Source: Erwinia persicina NBRC 102418
GTDB taxonomy: Bacteria; Pseudomonadota; Gammaproteobacteria; Enterobacterales; Enterobacteriaceae
Assembly: GCF_001571305.1 (NCBI RefSeq)
Contig: NZ_BCTN01000004.1
Location: forward strand, 62,001 to 126,000
Direction of reading: 5' to 3'
DNA length: 64,000 nt
Shown here in pieces: positions 10,092 to 20,029 of the stretch. How positions within the stretch are numbered: position 1 is the stretch's first letter; each line of letters starts with the position of its first letter. The notes beneath the pieces are model-generated. The model was not told the DNA's origin. It ran no database searches and was given only the letters and a program-made list of their open reading frames with translations. A program made the position numbers and the translations under genes.

Positions 10092-11054
10092 TCACGTCGG
10101 GAGCGTGGTTTTGCGTAATACTGCCAGACAGTGACGGAGCTCATCATCCAGCGGCGCTTCAACGCGCATGATTTCCCCGGTGCTGGGGTGAGTGAAACGC
10201 AGCGCAGCGGCATGGAGGAACAGGCGTTTAAGGCCAGTACCTTTCAGTTGCTGATTAAACTCCTCTTCACCATAGCGATCGTCAAAAGCGATAGGATGCC
10301 CGGCATGGAGCGTATGTACGCGGATCTGATGCGTACGGCCTGTCACCGGACTGGCTTTTACCAGCGTCGCCACCGCATAACGTTCTTCCACCTTAAACAG
10401 CGTTTCTGACGGTTTACCCTCACTGTTCACTTTGACGATACGCTCGCCACTTTGCAGAATATTTTTCAGTAAGGGTGCACGTACCGCCTTAACATGCGAT
10501 GGCCACTGTCCGCGAACCAGCGCGAGGTAATCTTTCTGCATACCCTTTTCACGCAATTGTTCGTGCAGCGATCGCAGCGCAGAGCGTTTCTTGGCCACCA
10601 GAAGAATGCCGGATGTATCACGGTCAAGACGATGTACCAACTCCAGGAAGCGGGCATCAGGGCGCAGGGCACGTAATCCTTCGATGACGCCAAAGCTCAG
10701 GCCACTCCCTCCGTGAACGGCGGTGCCGGAAGGTTTGTTCATCACCAGAATATGCTCGTCTTCATAAATGATGGCATGTTCCAGCGCCGCCACCTTCGCC
10801 AGCTTGGGTGAAACATTATCATCTTCACGTTCCGCGACACGCACGGGAGGGATACGCAGCTCATCCCCGGCTTCCAGTTTATATTCAGGTTTGATGCGTT
10901 TTTTATTTACGCGCACTTCGCCTTTACGCAAAATGCGATAAATCATACTTTTCGGCACCCCTTTGAGATGGGTACGCAAAAAGTTATCGATACGTTGTCC
11001 TGCCTCATCGGCAGAAATGGCAACAAAATGTACGGCTGGAGTATTGGTTTTCAT
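10092..11054 (-). CDS. rluC: 23S rRNA pseudouridine(955/2504/2580) synthase
   Basis: Isomerises three uridines in 23S rRNA to pseudouridine. 320 residues. An N-terminal S4 RNA-binding domain (about 18-80, RIDNFLRTHLKGVPKSMIYR) precedes the RluA-type catalytic domain, with catalytic D144 in HRLDRDTSG. Other family motifs are VMNKPSG (105-111) and GRTHQIRVH. Divergent from rne, as in E. coli, with a 689-bp gap between their starts. Confidence 0.97.
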   Translation of the reverse strand: MKTNTPAVHFVAISADEAGQRIDNFLRTHLKGVPKSMIYRILRKGEVRVNKKRIKPEYKLEAGDELRIPPVRVAEREDDNVSPKLAKVAALEHAIIYEDEHILVMNKPSGTAVHGGSGLSFGVIEGLRALRPDARFLELVHRLDRDTSGILLVAKKRSALRSLHEQLREKGMQKDYLALVRGQWPSHVKAVRAPLLKNILQSGERIVKVNSEGKPSETLFKVEERYAVATLVKASPVTGRTHQIRVHTLHAGHPIAFDDRYGEEEFNQQLKGTGLKRLFLHAAALRFTHPSTGEIMRVEAPLDDELRHCLAVLRKTTLPT

Positions 11055-11295
11055 AGTTGGCGATTCTAAATAGTGCGCTGTGATAGCGCCACTTCTTTTT
11101 CTGTGCTTAACTGACAGAGACGGTACCGTTGGAAGTTATGATCGGTTTTTAGACAATATGCTGAAAAGCGCTGCAATACGTTCTAAAAGCTGAGAGAAAC
11201 TTCTCACCTCGGATAAAGTCACCTTGCGATCACCGCCTTAGCAATGGAATAATATCTCCGCTTTTGGCGCTAAGACTTGTGAATGCAAGGGAATA

Positions 11296-11432
11296 GATAG
11301 CGTACACCCAATTGATTTCGTGTTGCAGCGAGGCGGCAAGCGAAAGAATCCCCGTGAGCGATCAAAGATCGTTTCCAGGGGTGAAGAAGAGCAGCCAACT
11401 GGGCTGTGGCTCGAAAGATTAAGGGTGAGAAA
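11296..11432. repeat. ERIC (intergenic repeat unit) element, diverged copy
   Basis: The core matches the enterobacterial repetitive intergenic consensus: GTTGCAG and AGGCGGCAAG on the left, GAATCCCC then GAGC in the left half of the central palindrome, CAGGGGTGAA on the right, then GCAGCCAAC and CTCGAAAGAT towards the right end. The total of about 137 bp is close to the usual 127. The centre can fold through GATC-AAA-GATC and CCCC/GGGG. It lies about 310-450 bp upstream of rne, in the region that normally holds the rne promoters. The ends are approximate. Confidence 0.78.
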
Positions 11433-11743
11433 TTTTGCAGGATAGCGCATACACGCAGCAATGGCGTAAGACGTATTGTGCAATCAGGCATTTAGCGGGC
11501 TGCGGGTTGCAGCCTGGACGATAAAACGGGATTGGTTCACCTGGTATTCTACTGGCGGTTCCCCCCACAAATGCGCTGTTTTTCCATATGTAAAACAGGC
11601 TACCGAGTATTTGCGCCCCTTTAGCTGCTGACAACCGGGAGGTTGACGGCTTTGCGATGAGACACGGGGTCATCGGTTTCTGACGTCCAGCGTTACTTTG
11701 CCCGCAGCTTTGTCACTAATGTAAGAATAATGAGTAAGTTACG
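11433..11743 (+). promoter_or_regulatory. rne 5' leader region
   Basis: In E. coli rne has a 361-nt untranslated leader whose hairpins let RNase E cut its own mRNA. Here the whole rluC-rne gap holds no credible gene, and the last ~300 bp contains several hairpins: GGCTGC/GCAGCC near 11497-11513, CAACC/GGTTG near 11630-11645, and GATGA/TCATC near 11656-11674. The start is preceded by AGTAAGTTACG, nearly the same as in E. coli. An autoregulatory leader is inferred from this; I could not align it to the known hp2/hp3 structures. Confidence 0.6.
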
Positions 11744-14700
11744 ATGAAAAGAATGTTGATAAACGCAACTCAACAAGAAGAGTTGCGTGTCGCCCTCGTT
11801 GACGGACAACGTCTGTACGATCTGGATATTGAAAGCCCTGGACACGAACAGAAAAAAGCCAACATCTATAAAGGCAAGATTACCCGCATTGAACCCAGCC
11901 TTGAAGCCGCATTTGTTGACTACGGCGCTGAACGGCACGGTTTCCTACCTCTGAAAGAAATTTCCCGCGAATACTTCCCTGCCAACTACAACGCCCATGG
12001 CCGTCCGAACATTAAGGATGTCCTGCGTGAAGGTCAGGAAGTCATTGTACAGATCGATAAAGAAGAACGCGGCAATAAAGGCGCTGCTTTGACTTCCTTT
12101 ATCAGTCTGGCAGGAAGTTACCTGGTTCTGATGCCAAACAACCCCCGTGCTGGCGGCATTTCGCGCCGAATCGAAGGCGATGACCGCACCGAACTGAAAG
12201 AGGCGCTTTCCGCCCTGGAACTGCCAGACGGTATGGGCCTGATCGTTCGCACCGCGGGTGTGGGTAAATCAGCTGAGGCACTTCAGTGGGATCTCAGCTT
12301 CCGTATGAAGCACTGGGAAGCGATTAAAAAGGCGGCGGAAAGCCGTCCGGCACCTTTCCTTATCCATCAGGAAAGTAACGTTATCGTTCGTGCTTTCCGT
12401 GATTATCTGCGCCAGGACATCGGCGAAATTCTGATCGACAACCCGAAAGTGCTGGAGCTGGCTCGTCAGCATATTGCCGCGCTGGGCCGTCCGGATTTCA
12501 GCAGCAAAATCAAACTGTACACCGGTGAAATTCCGCTGTTCAGCCACTATCAGATCGAGTCGCAGATTGAATCTGCCTTCCAGCGCGAAGTGCGTCTTCC
12601 TTCCGGCGGCTCGATTGTTATCGACTCCACCGAAGCGCTGACCGCCATTGACATCAACTCTGCACGCGCCACGCGCGGCGGCGACATTGAAGAAACGGCG
12701 TTTAACACCAACCTTGAAGCCGCTGACGAAATTGCCCGCCAGCTGCGCCTGCGTGACCTGGGTGGCCTGATCGTTATCGATTTTATCGATATGACGCCAG
12801 TTCGCCATCAGCGTGCGGTTGAAAACCGTCTGCGTGAAGCCGTGCGTCAGGATCGTGCACGTATTCAGATTAGCCATATTTCACGTTTTGGCCTGCTGGA
12901 AATGTCGCGTCAGCGTCTCAGCCCATCGCTGGGCGAATCCAGCCATCACGTCTGCCCGCGCTGTAGCGGTACCGGTACAATCCGTGATAACGAATCCCTG
13001 GCACTTTCCATTCTGCGTCTGATTGAAGAAGAAGCGCTGAAAGAAAATACCAAAGAAGTGCATGCTATCGTTCCAGTCCAGGTCGCTTCTTATCTGCTGA
13101 ATGAAAAGCGTGAAGCCGTCAGCGCGATCGAAAAACGTCAGGGTGGCGTTAAAGCGATTATCGTGCCAAACGATAACATGCAGACACCACACTACTCAGT
13201 GCTCCGCGTTCGCAGTGGTGAAGAGACTCAGACGCTGAGTTATCATCTGCCTAAACTACACGAAGCCGAAATGGCACTGCCTTCTGAAGAAGAGCATGCC
13301 GAGCGTAAGCGTCCTGAGCAACCTGCCCTTGCCGCCTTCGTTATGCCAGATGCTCCTCCAGCACCCCTGGAAGAATCCGCAGAAGTGGCCGTCACCCAGC
13401 CAGTTGAACAGCCTCAGGTTAAAGCCCCTGCGGCTGCCGAGCAGCCAGGTCTGGTGAGCCGCTTCTTCAGTGGACTGAAGAAACTGTTTGCTGGTGAAGA
13501 GAAACCTGCCGAACAGCCGCAGCCACAGGTCGTGGAAGAAAAAGCACCTGAAACTCCAGCTGCGCCGCGTGGCGAACGTCGTAATAACCGTCGCCAGAAC
13601 AACAATCGTCGCGACCGCAACGGTGACCGCAACGATCGTAACGGTGAACGCAATGACCGTAACGGCGAGCGCAATGACCGTAATGGTGAACGTAACGACC
13701 GCAACGGCGAGCGCAATGACCGTAATGGTGAACGTAACGACCGCAACAGCGAACGTAACGACCGTAGTGGTGAACGCAACGACCGTAGTGCAGAGCGTAC
13801 TGAGCGCGCACCGCGTGAGCGTAATAACGAATCACGGGAAGGGCGTGAAGACCGTCGTAATAACGGTAATAAGCGCAACGGTTCTCAGGTTGATGCCCGC
13901 AGCGAGCGCATGGTGCCTGACGAATTTGAACGCAGTGAAACAACGCAGGCTCGTCCACCGCGTCAGGAACGCCAGCGTCGTCGTCCAGGTCAGAACCAGG
14001 AAGAAAAACGCCCGGTTGTGCAGGAAGAGAAGATCGTTGAGCCGCTGATCGAAACCGCTGAGAATCTGGAAGAGCAGGAAGATAATGTACAGGTTATGCC
14101 GCGCCGTAAGCCGCGCCAGCTGAACCAGAAAGTCCGTATCGAAACCGCTGAACAGACTGCAGCACGCTCGTTTGACACGGAAGATACTGTTACGGCAGAA
14201 CAACCTGGCGCCAGCGAAACGGTGACAGAAACCCCCGATACTGACGATCGCGACAGCAATAATATGCCGCGCCGTTCACGCCGGTCACCACGCCATCTGC
14301 GCGTAAGTGGTCAGCGTCGTCGTCGTTACCGTGACGAGCGTTATCCAACACAGTCACCGATGCCGTTGGCTAATGCCGCTTCATCACCAGAAATGGCGTC
14401 TGGCAAGGTGTGGATCACATATCCGGTAGCACAGGGTAGCGATCACGAAACGCATGAAGAACCGGGTCACTCCCTGGTACCTGCTTACGGCCACGCTGAC
14501 GTTGATGCGCCACACGCTGCTGCAGCCGTAGCAGCCGCAGACAGCATCAGCAGCGCGACGGATGAAAGCCATGAACCTGCAGTTGTCGCTCCGGTTGCAG
14601 AAACGCCTGCAATTGAAGCTCCGGCAGCAGAACAGGCAGCCCCTGTACAGCACGCGGAGCCGCAGCCTGAAAATCTGCCCGAAATCACCCCGGTGATCGC

Positions 14701-15331
14701 AGAAGAGACGGCCGCCATTGATGCCCCTGTCAACGAAGAGCCGGCTGTTATTTCTGCTGCTGACGAAACCGTTGCAGAAGAGACCGCAGCCGCAGCGATT
14801 CCGGCAGAAGCAGAAGACGTTCAGCCAGAGCCGCCATTCGTTGCCGTTGATGCCGTGGCTGAAATTGTTGAAGAAGCCAAGCAGGCTGAACCTCAGCAAC
14901 AGGCAGCAGAGATTGCTCACGCCGCGCCGGTTGAAGTCAGCGACGCGCTTGAGCAGCAGGTTGCTGAAGTGCTTCATGCACCAGAAGTGACCGCAGAGCC
15001 CGTAGTTGCTCAGGAACCGCATGCGCCTGTCCCTGCCCGAGATGAACCTGTCGCTGAAGCAGAGGCACCTGTCGCGGCTGAACCTGTCGTTAACGCACCG
15101 GTTGTCACTGAAACGGCTCCGGCTGAAACCGTGCCCGCTGCACAACCGGCTCAGAGTCACTTCAAGCTGCATGCTACTGCACCGATGACTAAAGCACCGG
15201 CTCCGGCTTACCAGCCAGAGGCCCCACGTCAGAGCGACTGGGTGCGTCCGGAGTTTAACTTTGAAGGTAAGGGATCGGCTGGCGGCCACGCGGCTACCCA
15301 CCAGGCGACGGCTCCGGCCACACGTCCTTAA
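11744..15331 (+). CDS. rne: Ribonuclease E
   Basis: Endoribonuclease and scaffold of the RNA degradosome; attached to the inner membrane. 1195 residues, over 100 longer than E. coli (1061). The N-terminal half has the S1 domain (about 36-120), the DNase I-like catalytic part with DIN and DFIDMT acidic residues (about 303 and 346), and the Zn-link CPRCSGTG near 404. The C-terminal half is disordered: an amphipathic membrane-targeting segment [14 protein letters not shown] (about 567-580), an arginine-rich region with eight heptad repeats (630-685), long Ala/Glu/Pro-rich linkers, and a conserved PNPase-binding-type tail [15 protein letters not shown]. The extra length lies in the arginine repeat and linkers. 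Confidence 0.97.
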   Translation: MKRMLINATQQEELRVALVDGQRLYDLDIESPGHEQKKANIYKGKITRIEPSLEAAFVDYGAERHGFLPLKEISREYFPANYNAHGRPNIKDVLREGQEVIVQIDKEERGNKGAALTSFISLAGSYLVLMPNNPRAGGISRRIEGDDRTELKEALSALELPDGMGLIVRTAGVGKSAEALQWDLSFRMKHWEAIKKAAESRPAPFLIHQESNVIVRAFRDYLRQDIGEILIDNPKVLELARQHIAALGRPDFSSKIKLYTGEIPLFSHYQIESQIESAFQREVRLPSGGSIVIDSTEALTAIDINSARATRGGDIEETAFNTNLEAADEIARQLRLRDLGGLIVIDFIDMTPVRHQRAVENRLREAVRQDRARIQISHISRFGLLEMSRQRLSPSLGESSHHVCPRCSGTGTIRDNESLALSILRLIEEEALKENTKEVHAIVPVQVASYLLNEKREAVSAIEKRQGGVKAIIVPNDNMQTPHYSVLRVRSGEETQTLSYHLPKLHEAEMALPSEEEHAERKRPEQPALAAFVMPDAPPAPLEESAEVAVTQPVEQPQVKAPAAAEQPGLVSRFFSGLKKLFAGEEKPAEQPQPQVVEEKAPETPAAPRGERRNNRRQNNNRRDRNGDRNDRNGERNDRNGERNDRNGERNDRNGERNDRNGERNDRNSERNDRSGERNDRSAERTERAPRERNNESREGREDRRNNGNKRNGSQVDARSERMVPDEFERSETTQARPPRQERQRRRPGQNQEEKRPVVQEEKIVEPLIETAENLEEQEDNVQVMPRRKPRQLNQKVRIETAEQTAARSFDTEDTVTAEQPGASETVTETPDTDDRDSNNMPRRSRRSPRHLRVSGQRRRRYRDERYPTQSPMPLANAASSPEMASGKVWITYPVAQGSDHETHEEPGHSLVPAYGHADVDAPHAAAAVAAADSISSATDESHEPAVVAPVAETPAIEAPAAEQAAPVQHAEPQPENLPEITPVIAEETAAIDAPVNEEPAVISAADETVAEETAAAAIPAEAEDVQPEPPFVAVDAVAEIVEEAKQAEPQQQAAEIAHAAPVEVSDALEQQVAEVLHAPEVTAEPVVAQEPHAPVPARDEPVAEAEAPVAAEPVVNAPVVTETAPAETVPAAQPAQSHFKLHATAPMTKAPAPAYQPEAPRQSDWVRPEFNFEGKGSAGGHAATHQATAPATRP
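13631..13798 (+). repeat. 21-bp tandem repeat encoding NDRNGER heptads in RNase E
   Basis: Eight consecutive 21-bp units encode NDRNGER five times, then [14 protein letters not shown] and NDRSAER. Synonymous codon differences separate the units (aac/aat, cgt/cgc, ggt/ggc), so it is not a fresh slippage product throughout. It falls within the arginine-rich RNA-binding region of the scaffold domain. Confidence 0.95.
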
Positions 15332-15353
15332 TACCGGATAATGCGTCAATCAG

Positions 15354-15381
15354 GCCCTGACCTCTGGTCAGGGCTTTTTTT
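15354..15381 (+). terminator. Intrinsic terminator of rne
   Basis: Perfect 9-bp stem GCCCTGACC/GGTCAGGGC with a TCT loop and seven T, beginning 22 bp after the rne stop. Confidence 0.92.
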
Positions 15382-15476
15382 ATGCCTTCACTTCACTGAA
15401 TCCCTTTTTGTCTGTTTCACCCTCCCCCGGGCTGTGGCAGAGTGGCTGTCCTGTTTTCAACCCAAAGGCTGACAGC

Positions 15477-16226
15477 GTGACCGTTAAAAATATTCTCCTT
15501 ACCGGGGCCAGTGGGCGCATCGGGCGCACCTTTTTCAATGCCATGAACGAGAGCTGGCGCTTCGTGCTGACCGACCTTAGTCTGCCGGCTTACGACGTGC
15601 CTTCTCCGCACCGGTTTATTCCTGCTGACCTCTCGCTGCCGGGGGTGGCTGCCGAGCTGTTGCGTGGAGAGACGTTTGATGCGGTGATTCATCTGGCCGG
15701 CATTCCCGATGCGGGTGCGGCTTTCGAAGACCTGCTGCCCGCCAATATTTTATCTACGACTTATCTGCTTAAAGCCGTGTCGCATACCCCCTGCCCGCGC
15801 TTTATTTTTGCCAGCAGCGCACAGACCATCGAAGGGTATCCTGAAGACGTGCAGATCCACCCGGGGATGGCGGTGGCTCCGGCCAATTTATACGGCGTGA
15901 CGAAATGCTACGGGGAAGCACTCTGCTCCTTTTACGCTACTCAGCGCGGCATAAGCTGCGTGGCACTGCGGATAGGGGCATTTGAAACCCGCTGCGCCGC
16001 CAACCTGAAAAACGCCAGAGACTACAGCGCCTGGCTCAGTCCGGAAGATGGCGTCAGGCTGCTGACCGCAGCGGTAACGGCAGAAAATATTACGTTCTTT
16101 ATTGGCTATGGAATTTCAGATAACCGGTTTAAACGATTTGATCTGAGTCAGACTCGCGAGGTGCTGGGCTATCAGCCCCGGGATAATGCTTTCAGCGAAT
16201 TTGTCCCGGAACAGCCGCTCTTTTAA
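15477..16226 (+). CDS. NAD-dependent epimerase/dehydratase, uronate-dehydrogenase-like
   Basis: Extended short-chain dehydrogenase of about 249 residues. Rossmann motif GASGRIG at 10-16, IHLAG near 71-75, FASSAQ (Ser 113/114), and catalytic Y139-G-V-T-K143. The short length, lack of a long C-terminal substrate domain and the NLYGVTKCYGE context resemble uronate dehydrogenases and related sugar-acid enzymes; the actual substrate is unknown. I start at GTG 15477, just before the conserved VKNILLTGASG; the 23 codons open upstream do not look like protein. It lies between rne and flgL, where E. coli has no such gene, and has its own spacing from the rne terminator, so it is probably separately transcribed. 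Confidence 0.75.
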   Translation: MTVKNILLTGASGRIGRTFFNAMNESWRFVLTDLSLPAYDVPSPHRFIPADLSLPGVAAELLRGETFDAVIHLAGIPDAGAAFEDLLPANILSTTYLLKAVSHTPCPRFIFASSAQTIEGYPEDVQIHPGMAVAPANLYGVTKCYGEALCSFYATQRGISCVALRIGAFETRCAANLKNARDYSAWLSPEDGVRLLTAAVTAENITFFIGYGISDNRFKRFDLSQTREVLGYQPRDNAFSEFVPEQPLF

Positions 16227-16234
16227 CGGCGGCC

Positions 16235-16274
16235 AAAAAAAACCCGCTGCCAACAGAGAGCTGTCGGCAGCGGG
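16235..16274 (-). terminator. Terminator of flgKL
   Basis: CCCGCTGCC/GGCAGCGGG 9-bp stem with a 14-base loop; on the minus strand it is followed by eight T. It lies about 50 bp past the flgL stop and close to the end of the convergent epimerase gene. Confidence 0.8.
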
Positions 16275-16323
16275 ACAAACTGAACGTACCCGGTTAAAGC
16301 ACGTTCAAATTCCTGATGTCAGA

Positions 16324-17289
16324 TTATCGATTCAGACTAAACAGTGACAGCTTGGACATCTGCTGGAACACGGTATAGGACGCCTGCAGGGCGGCCTGCT
16401 GCATGGTGTAACTGGAAATGGTTTCGGTAGTATCTGCGCCGATCAGTCCGCTGACCTTATTTTTCAGACTCAGCGTGGTGTCATCCCCTTTCGCATCCAG
16501 TTTCCCCAGTTCATCAAGATTGGTACCAATCTGTGCACGAACCGCTGACACGTTTTCCTGCGCATTTCGCAGACCGCGGTTAGCTTTGCCCATATTGAGG
16601 GCCTCGGCATCCACCGCCGCCTGGTCGGCATTTTCCAGCGGGACCTTCAGCGATTTGATCGCCGTATCCAGAATGGCAAAGATATTACTTTCACTGGCCG
16701 TACCGTCAGGCTCTTTCACCGCACTGCTGGTCAGTGAGTCGAATATCTGCGCACCGGTGTGGTTGATGATCAGCGTACGGCTGGCATCCACCTTCTGGGA
16801 AATGGGAGTATCCCCGCCCTGATAAGTGGTGTTTCCATTCGCATCCGTCACAAACGGTGGCGTATCACTTTCATAGCCGGCAAACACATAGCGGCCATTG
16901 CCGTCGGTGCTGTTAGCCAGGTTCAGCATCTGTGCACGAATCCCTTCTAACTGCGTCGCATAAGAGGCGCGGTCTGTGTCAGATAAGATACCGTTAGAGG
17001 CCGCGACCACAGTAGTCTGCGCACTGATGATCACGTCAACGGCCTGTTTCAGCGTGGTATCTTCCGTCGACTGATTCTGCGTGGCAAATACGCGCGCCGT
17101 CTTGTACTGAGCGGTTTCAGCCTGCGCCTGGGACACAACCACCGCCTGCGCGGCGGCCACCGGGTCATCCGACGGTCGGTTAACGCGGTTGCCGGTAGCA
17201 AGCTGTTCACCCACTTTCAGCCAGCTCGCCTGCGAAGTCTGAATGCCGCGCATCTGCTGGTCATAGATCATGCCGGTACTGAGTCGCAT
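16324..17289 (-). CDS. flgL: Flagellar hook-filament junction protein FlgL (HAP3)
   Basis: Second junction protein joining hook to filament, exported by the flagellar type III system. 321 residues. It has a flagellin-like N-terminus (MRLSTGMIYDQQMRGIQ) and C-terminal coiled-coil segment ending MSKLSLFSLNR, with a variable middle domain. It lies 24 bp after flgK in a two-gene operon downstream of a sigma-28 promoter. Confidence 0.96.
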   Translation of the reverse strand: MRLSTGMIYDQQMRGIQTSQASWLKVGEQLATGNRVNRPSDDPVAAAQAVVVSQAQAETAQYKTARVFATQNQSTEDTTLKQAVDVIISAQTTVVAASNGILSDTDRASYATQLEGIRAQMLNLANSTDGNGRYVFAGYESDTPPFVTDANGNTTYQGGDTPISQKVDASRTLIINHTGAQIFDSLTSSAVKEPDGTASESNIFAILDTAIKSLKVPLENADQAAVDAEALNMGKANRGLRNAQENVSAVRAQIGTNLDELGKLDAKGDDTTLSLKNKVSGLIGADTTETISSYTMQQAALQASYTVFQQMSKLSLFSLNR

Positions 17290-17313
17290 AGTATTAATTC
17301 CTCTGCAAAAAAA

Positions 17314-18957
17314 TTAGCTGACAGCACCAATCAGTGACTGAAAAATGGTAGATGCGGTCTGCAATACCTGGGCGTTGGCCATGTAGTACTGCTGATAGCG
17401 CGTAAGGTTCGAATACTCTTCGTCGAGGTTAACCCCGGAAACCGACTGCTGCTGATTCGTCAGCTGCGTCACCACGGCCGTCTGGGTTTTACTGGTGGTT
17501 TCCAGCGTACTGGCCTTATTACCCACCTGAGCCACCAGACTGGCATAACCCTGCGTCAGGGTGCTTTTACCGTTAATGACGTTCGCGGTCTGCAGGCCCA
17601 GCAGCTTCTGCACGTTCTCATTGTTACTGGCCCCCCCCGTCGAACTGGCCGCAGCCAGTTTAGACTCCTCGGTCACCAGCACGCTCATGCCACTGACTAC
17701 ACTGGAAACAGGCTTGATGGTAAAGCTGTCTTTACTGGCGGGCAGCTGGTCATACGCAACGGAAAGACCGTCAAATGACAGCGTCTTCGCCGTTGCATCA
17801 ACAGTTACCGTCGACTTGGTGTTATCCGACAGACGGGTTGCCGTCCAGTTCGTGCCATCGTAGCTGACAGAGTAGTCAGACGCCTGCACCCTGGTCGTAT
17901 CACTCCACGTGGCCGTCAGGGACGCACCACCGGTATTGTTGGTGTTAGCCAGTACAGAAGGCGTGCCAAGACTAAAGAAAGCCCCGCCGGCATCGCCGTC
18001 ACTATCTTTACCCTGCATATGCTGGGCATTAAAGCTGCTGCCCAGCGCCATCGCCAGCTGGCCAACCTGATTACGTGCGCCATCAAGATCGCTGCGGAAG
18101 GCCAGCAGTCCACCCAGTGAACCGGTGGTGATCAGTTTTTCAGAGAACTGCGTTTTTTGCCCTGTAGCCGGATCGACGGTCGCGAGTGTGGTACGCGCCG
18201 GATCGGCGCTGGACGGCACTGCCGCCAGCTGGCTGTAGGTGTCACCCTGCACCAGCGAGATACCGTTGCCGATGGAGATGTTGTAGCTGCCGCCGTTCTG
18301 CTGATTGACACTGACACCCACCAGCTTATTCAGTTCACTGACCAGCTGATCGCGCTGATCCAGTAAATTATTCGGCTCACTGCCAGCACCGGCGCCCTTC
18401 AGCTTGGTGATCTGCTGATTGACGTTAGCGATCTGTTTGGCGTAGTTATTAATCTGGTCGACGGTTGACTTCACCGAGGTGTTCACGCTGCTGTCGAGAT
18501 TCGATAAATAGGTATCTGTCACCTGGAACTGATTCACCAGTCCCTGCGCTTTGCCGATCACGGCCTGGCGTGCAGAGGAGTCACTGGCATTACTGGACAG
18601 CGTCTGCAACGAACTGAAAAAGTCCTGCATATTGGTCGACAGGGTATTCGTGGTGCTGGAAAAGATGTCATCAAGACTGGAAACCTGACCGTACTGGGTG
18701 GTGATCGCACTGGACTGTGCGCTGGCCGCACGCAGCTGGTTGGTGATGAACTGATCGTATTCGCGATAGACTGTCGAGACATTCGCCCCGTTGCCGTAAT
18801 AATTGTTACCGCTCAGGGTACTGTTCGCCTGAGCCAGCACGGTGGTCTGACGTGAATAACCGGTAACGGCATAGTTAGTGATGTTGTTACTGGTGGTATT
18901 CAGCGCGGCAGATGCGGCGCTTAACCCGCTCATCGCGGTATTAATTAAGTTTGCCAT
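17314..18957 (-). CDS. flgK: Flagellar hook-associated protein FlgK (HAP1)
   Basis: First hook-filament junction protein. 547 residues, the usual length. The N-terminal helix region MANLINTAMSGLSAASAALN with TTSNNITN is the conserved rod/hook family motif, and the C-terminus NLTRYQQYYMANAQVLQTA is the matching D0 helix. The middle part is low in charge and rich in Ser/Thr/Asn, as usual for the surface domain. It is preceded by a sigma-28 promoter, so it is a late-class gene. Confidence 0.97.
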   Translation of the reverse strand: MANLINTAMSGLSAASAALNTTSNNITNYAVTGYSRQTTVLAQANSTLSGNNYYGNGANVSTVYREYDQFITNQLRAASAQSSAITTQYGQVSSLDDIFSSTTNTLSTNMQDFFSSLQTLSSNASDSSARQAVIGKAQGLVNQFQVTDTYLSNLDSSVNTSVKSTVDQINNYAKQIANVNQQITKLKGAGAGSEPNNLLDQRDQLVSELNKLVGVSVNQQNGGSYNISIGNGISLVQGDTYSQLAAVPSSADPARTTLATVDPATGQKTQFSEKLITTGSLGGLLAFRSDLDGARNQVGQLAMALGSSFNAQHMQGKDSDGDAGGAFFSLGTPSVLANTNNTGGASLTATWSDTTRVQASDYSVSYDGTNWTATRLSDNTKSTVTVDATAKTLSFDGLSVAYDQLPASKDSFTIKPVSSVVSGMSVLVTEESKLAAASSTGGASNNENVQKLLGLQTANVINGKSTLTQGYASLVAQVGNKASTLETTSKTQTAVVTQLTNQQQSVSGVNLDEEYSNLTRYQQYYMANAQVLQTASTIFQSLIGAVS

Positions 18958-19043
18958 TTCGGTTCCTTGTTAACCGGCAACTGCGAGCCAGCATTGACGA
19001 ATCGTTTGCCGGAGGCGGGTCAACCCCATCCGGCCTGAACAGG

Positions 19044-19070
19044 TTATCGGTTAAATGGGGGTAAACTTGA
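19044..19070 (-). promoter_or_regulatory. Sigma-28 (FliA) promoter of flgKL
   Basis: On the minus strand TCAAGTTT, an 11-bp spacer, then ACCGATAA; the flagellar consensus is TAAAGTTT-N11-GCCGATAA. It lies about 90 bp in front of the flgK start in the 130-bp gap after flgJ, where a class III promoter is expected. Confidence 0.85.
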
Positions 19071-19087
19071 GCCTTCCCCCCAAATTT

Positions 19088-20029
19088 TTAAAACAAATCG
19101 CCAATATCCTGGCTATAGGCTTTGACCACTTTTTCACCCATGCTTTTGAACTGCTGGATCATACCGACCAGCTTTTGCGCATACTTGGGATCGGTGGCAT
19201 AGCCCGCCGCCTGCAACGCCTGTGCGCCCTGCTCAGGCGAAGATGCCGTGGTCACTGCGGCGTAGCGCGGGTTGTTACTCAACAGTTTGACGTAGTCATT
19301 CAGGGCATCGAAATAGGAGTCATAAACGCGGAATTTCTGCTTCACCTTCTTCGCCTCACCGTTTTCGAATTCGGTGGTCATGATATCGGTGGTCTTGCCC
19401 TGCCAGCTGCCCGTGGCTTTAATGCCGAAGACGTTATAGCTCGGCTTACCGTCGCGGGTGAGGATCTGACGCTGACCCCAGCCGGATTCCAGCGCGGCCT
19501 GCGCGAGGATCAGGTGATGAGGAATACCGCTTTGCTCACTCGCTGCCTGCGCCGGTTTCGACAGCATGGCGATAAAGTCACCATTATCGCCCGACAGCGG
19601 CATCTCATGGGAAGAGAAACGCGGCACTGCCTTGCGGACAATCTGCTCCATTGCAATCGGCGGTAACGTGTTAATAAAGCTCTTATCCAGCGGCATCGGC
19701 ACCGTACCCGCTTTTTCATTCAGCGGCTTCTGGCCTTCCATCTGTTTAACAATAAGATCCGCCAGACCGAGGCCTTTCGCCCCGATCTGCTGGCCAATCT
19801 GCTGATCGTACATGGAGGTATAAAGCCGCGTCTGCTCGCTGCTCATCAGACCATCCTGAGGCAGCGCCTGGCGCATACTTTTCAACATCATCTGTACAAA
19901 CATCCCTTCGACCTGTTTGGCCACTTCCCGCGCATGGGCTTTCGGATCGTTGCCCGCCAGGCGTTTCAGGTTGTTTAGCGAGCGGCTGTCATACGCCGCA
20001 CTGGTCAGAGACTGGCTATGGTCGGTCAT
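19088..20029 (-). CDS. flgJ: Flagellar rod-assembly muramidase FlgJ
   Basis: Two-domain periplasmic protein. The N-terminal rod-binding domain (about 1-110, with VEGMFVQMMLKSMRQALP) caps the growing rod, and the C-terminal GH73 domain (about 155-305) opens the peptidoglycan. The presumed catalytic Glu is in ALESGWGQ (about 223). 313 residues, standard length. The ATG overlaps the end of flgI by one base, consistent with the flgBCDEFGHIJ operon. Confidence 0.96.
   Translation of the reverse strand: MTDHSQSLTSAAYDSRSLNNLKRLAGNDPKAHAREVAKQVEGMFVQMMLKSMRQALPQDGLMSSEQTRLYTSMYDQQIGQQIGAKGLGLADLIVKQMEGQKPLNEKAGTVPMPLDKSFINTLPPIAMEQIVRKAVPRFSSHEMPLSGDNGDFIAMLSKPAQAASEQSGIPHHLILAQAALESGWGQRQILTRDGKPSYNVFGIKATGSWQGKTTDIMTTEFENGEAKKVKQKFRVYDSYFDALNDYVKLLSNNPRYAAVTTASSPEQGAQALQAAGYATDPKYAQKLVGMIQQFKSMGEKVVKAYSQDIGDLF

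Noticed and set aside
13631-13798. Regular repeats resembling a CRISPR array
   Set aside because: Units are directly adjacent, in frame within rne and have no spacers.
13488-14048. Long alternative frames over the RNase E repeats on both strands
   Set aside because: They arise because the 21-bp repeat is a multiple of three and stays open in several frames; the low-complexity products have no independent support.
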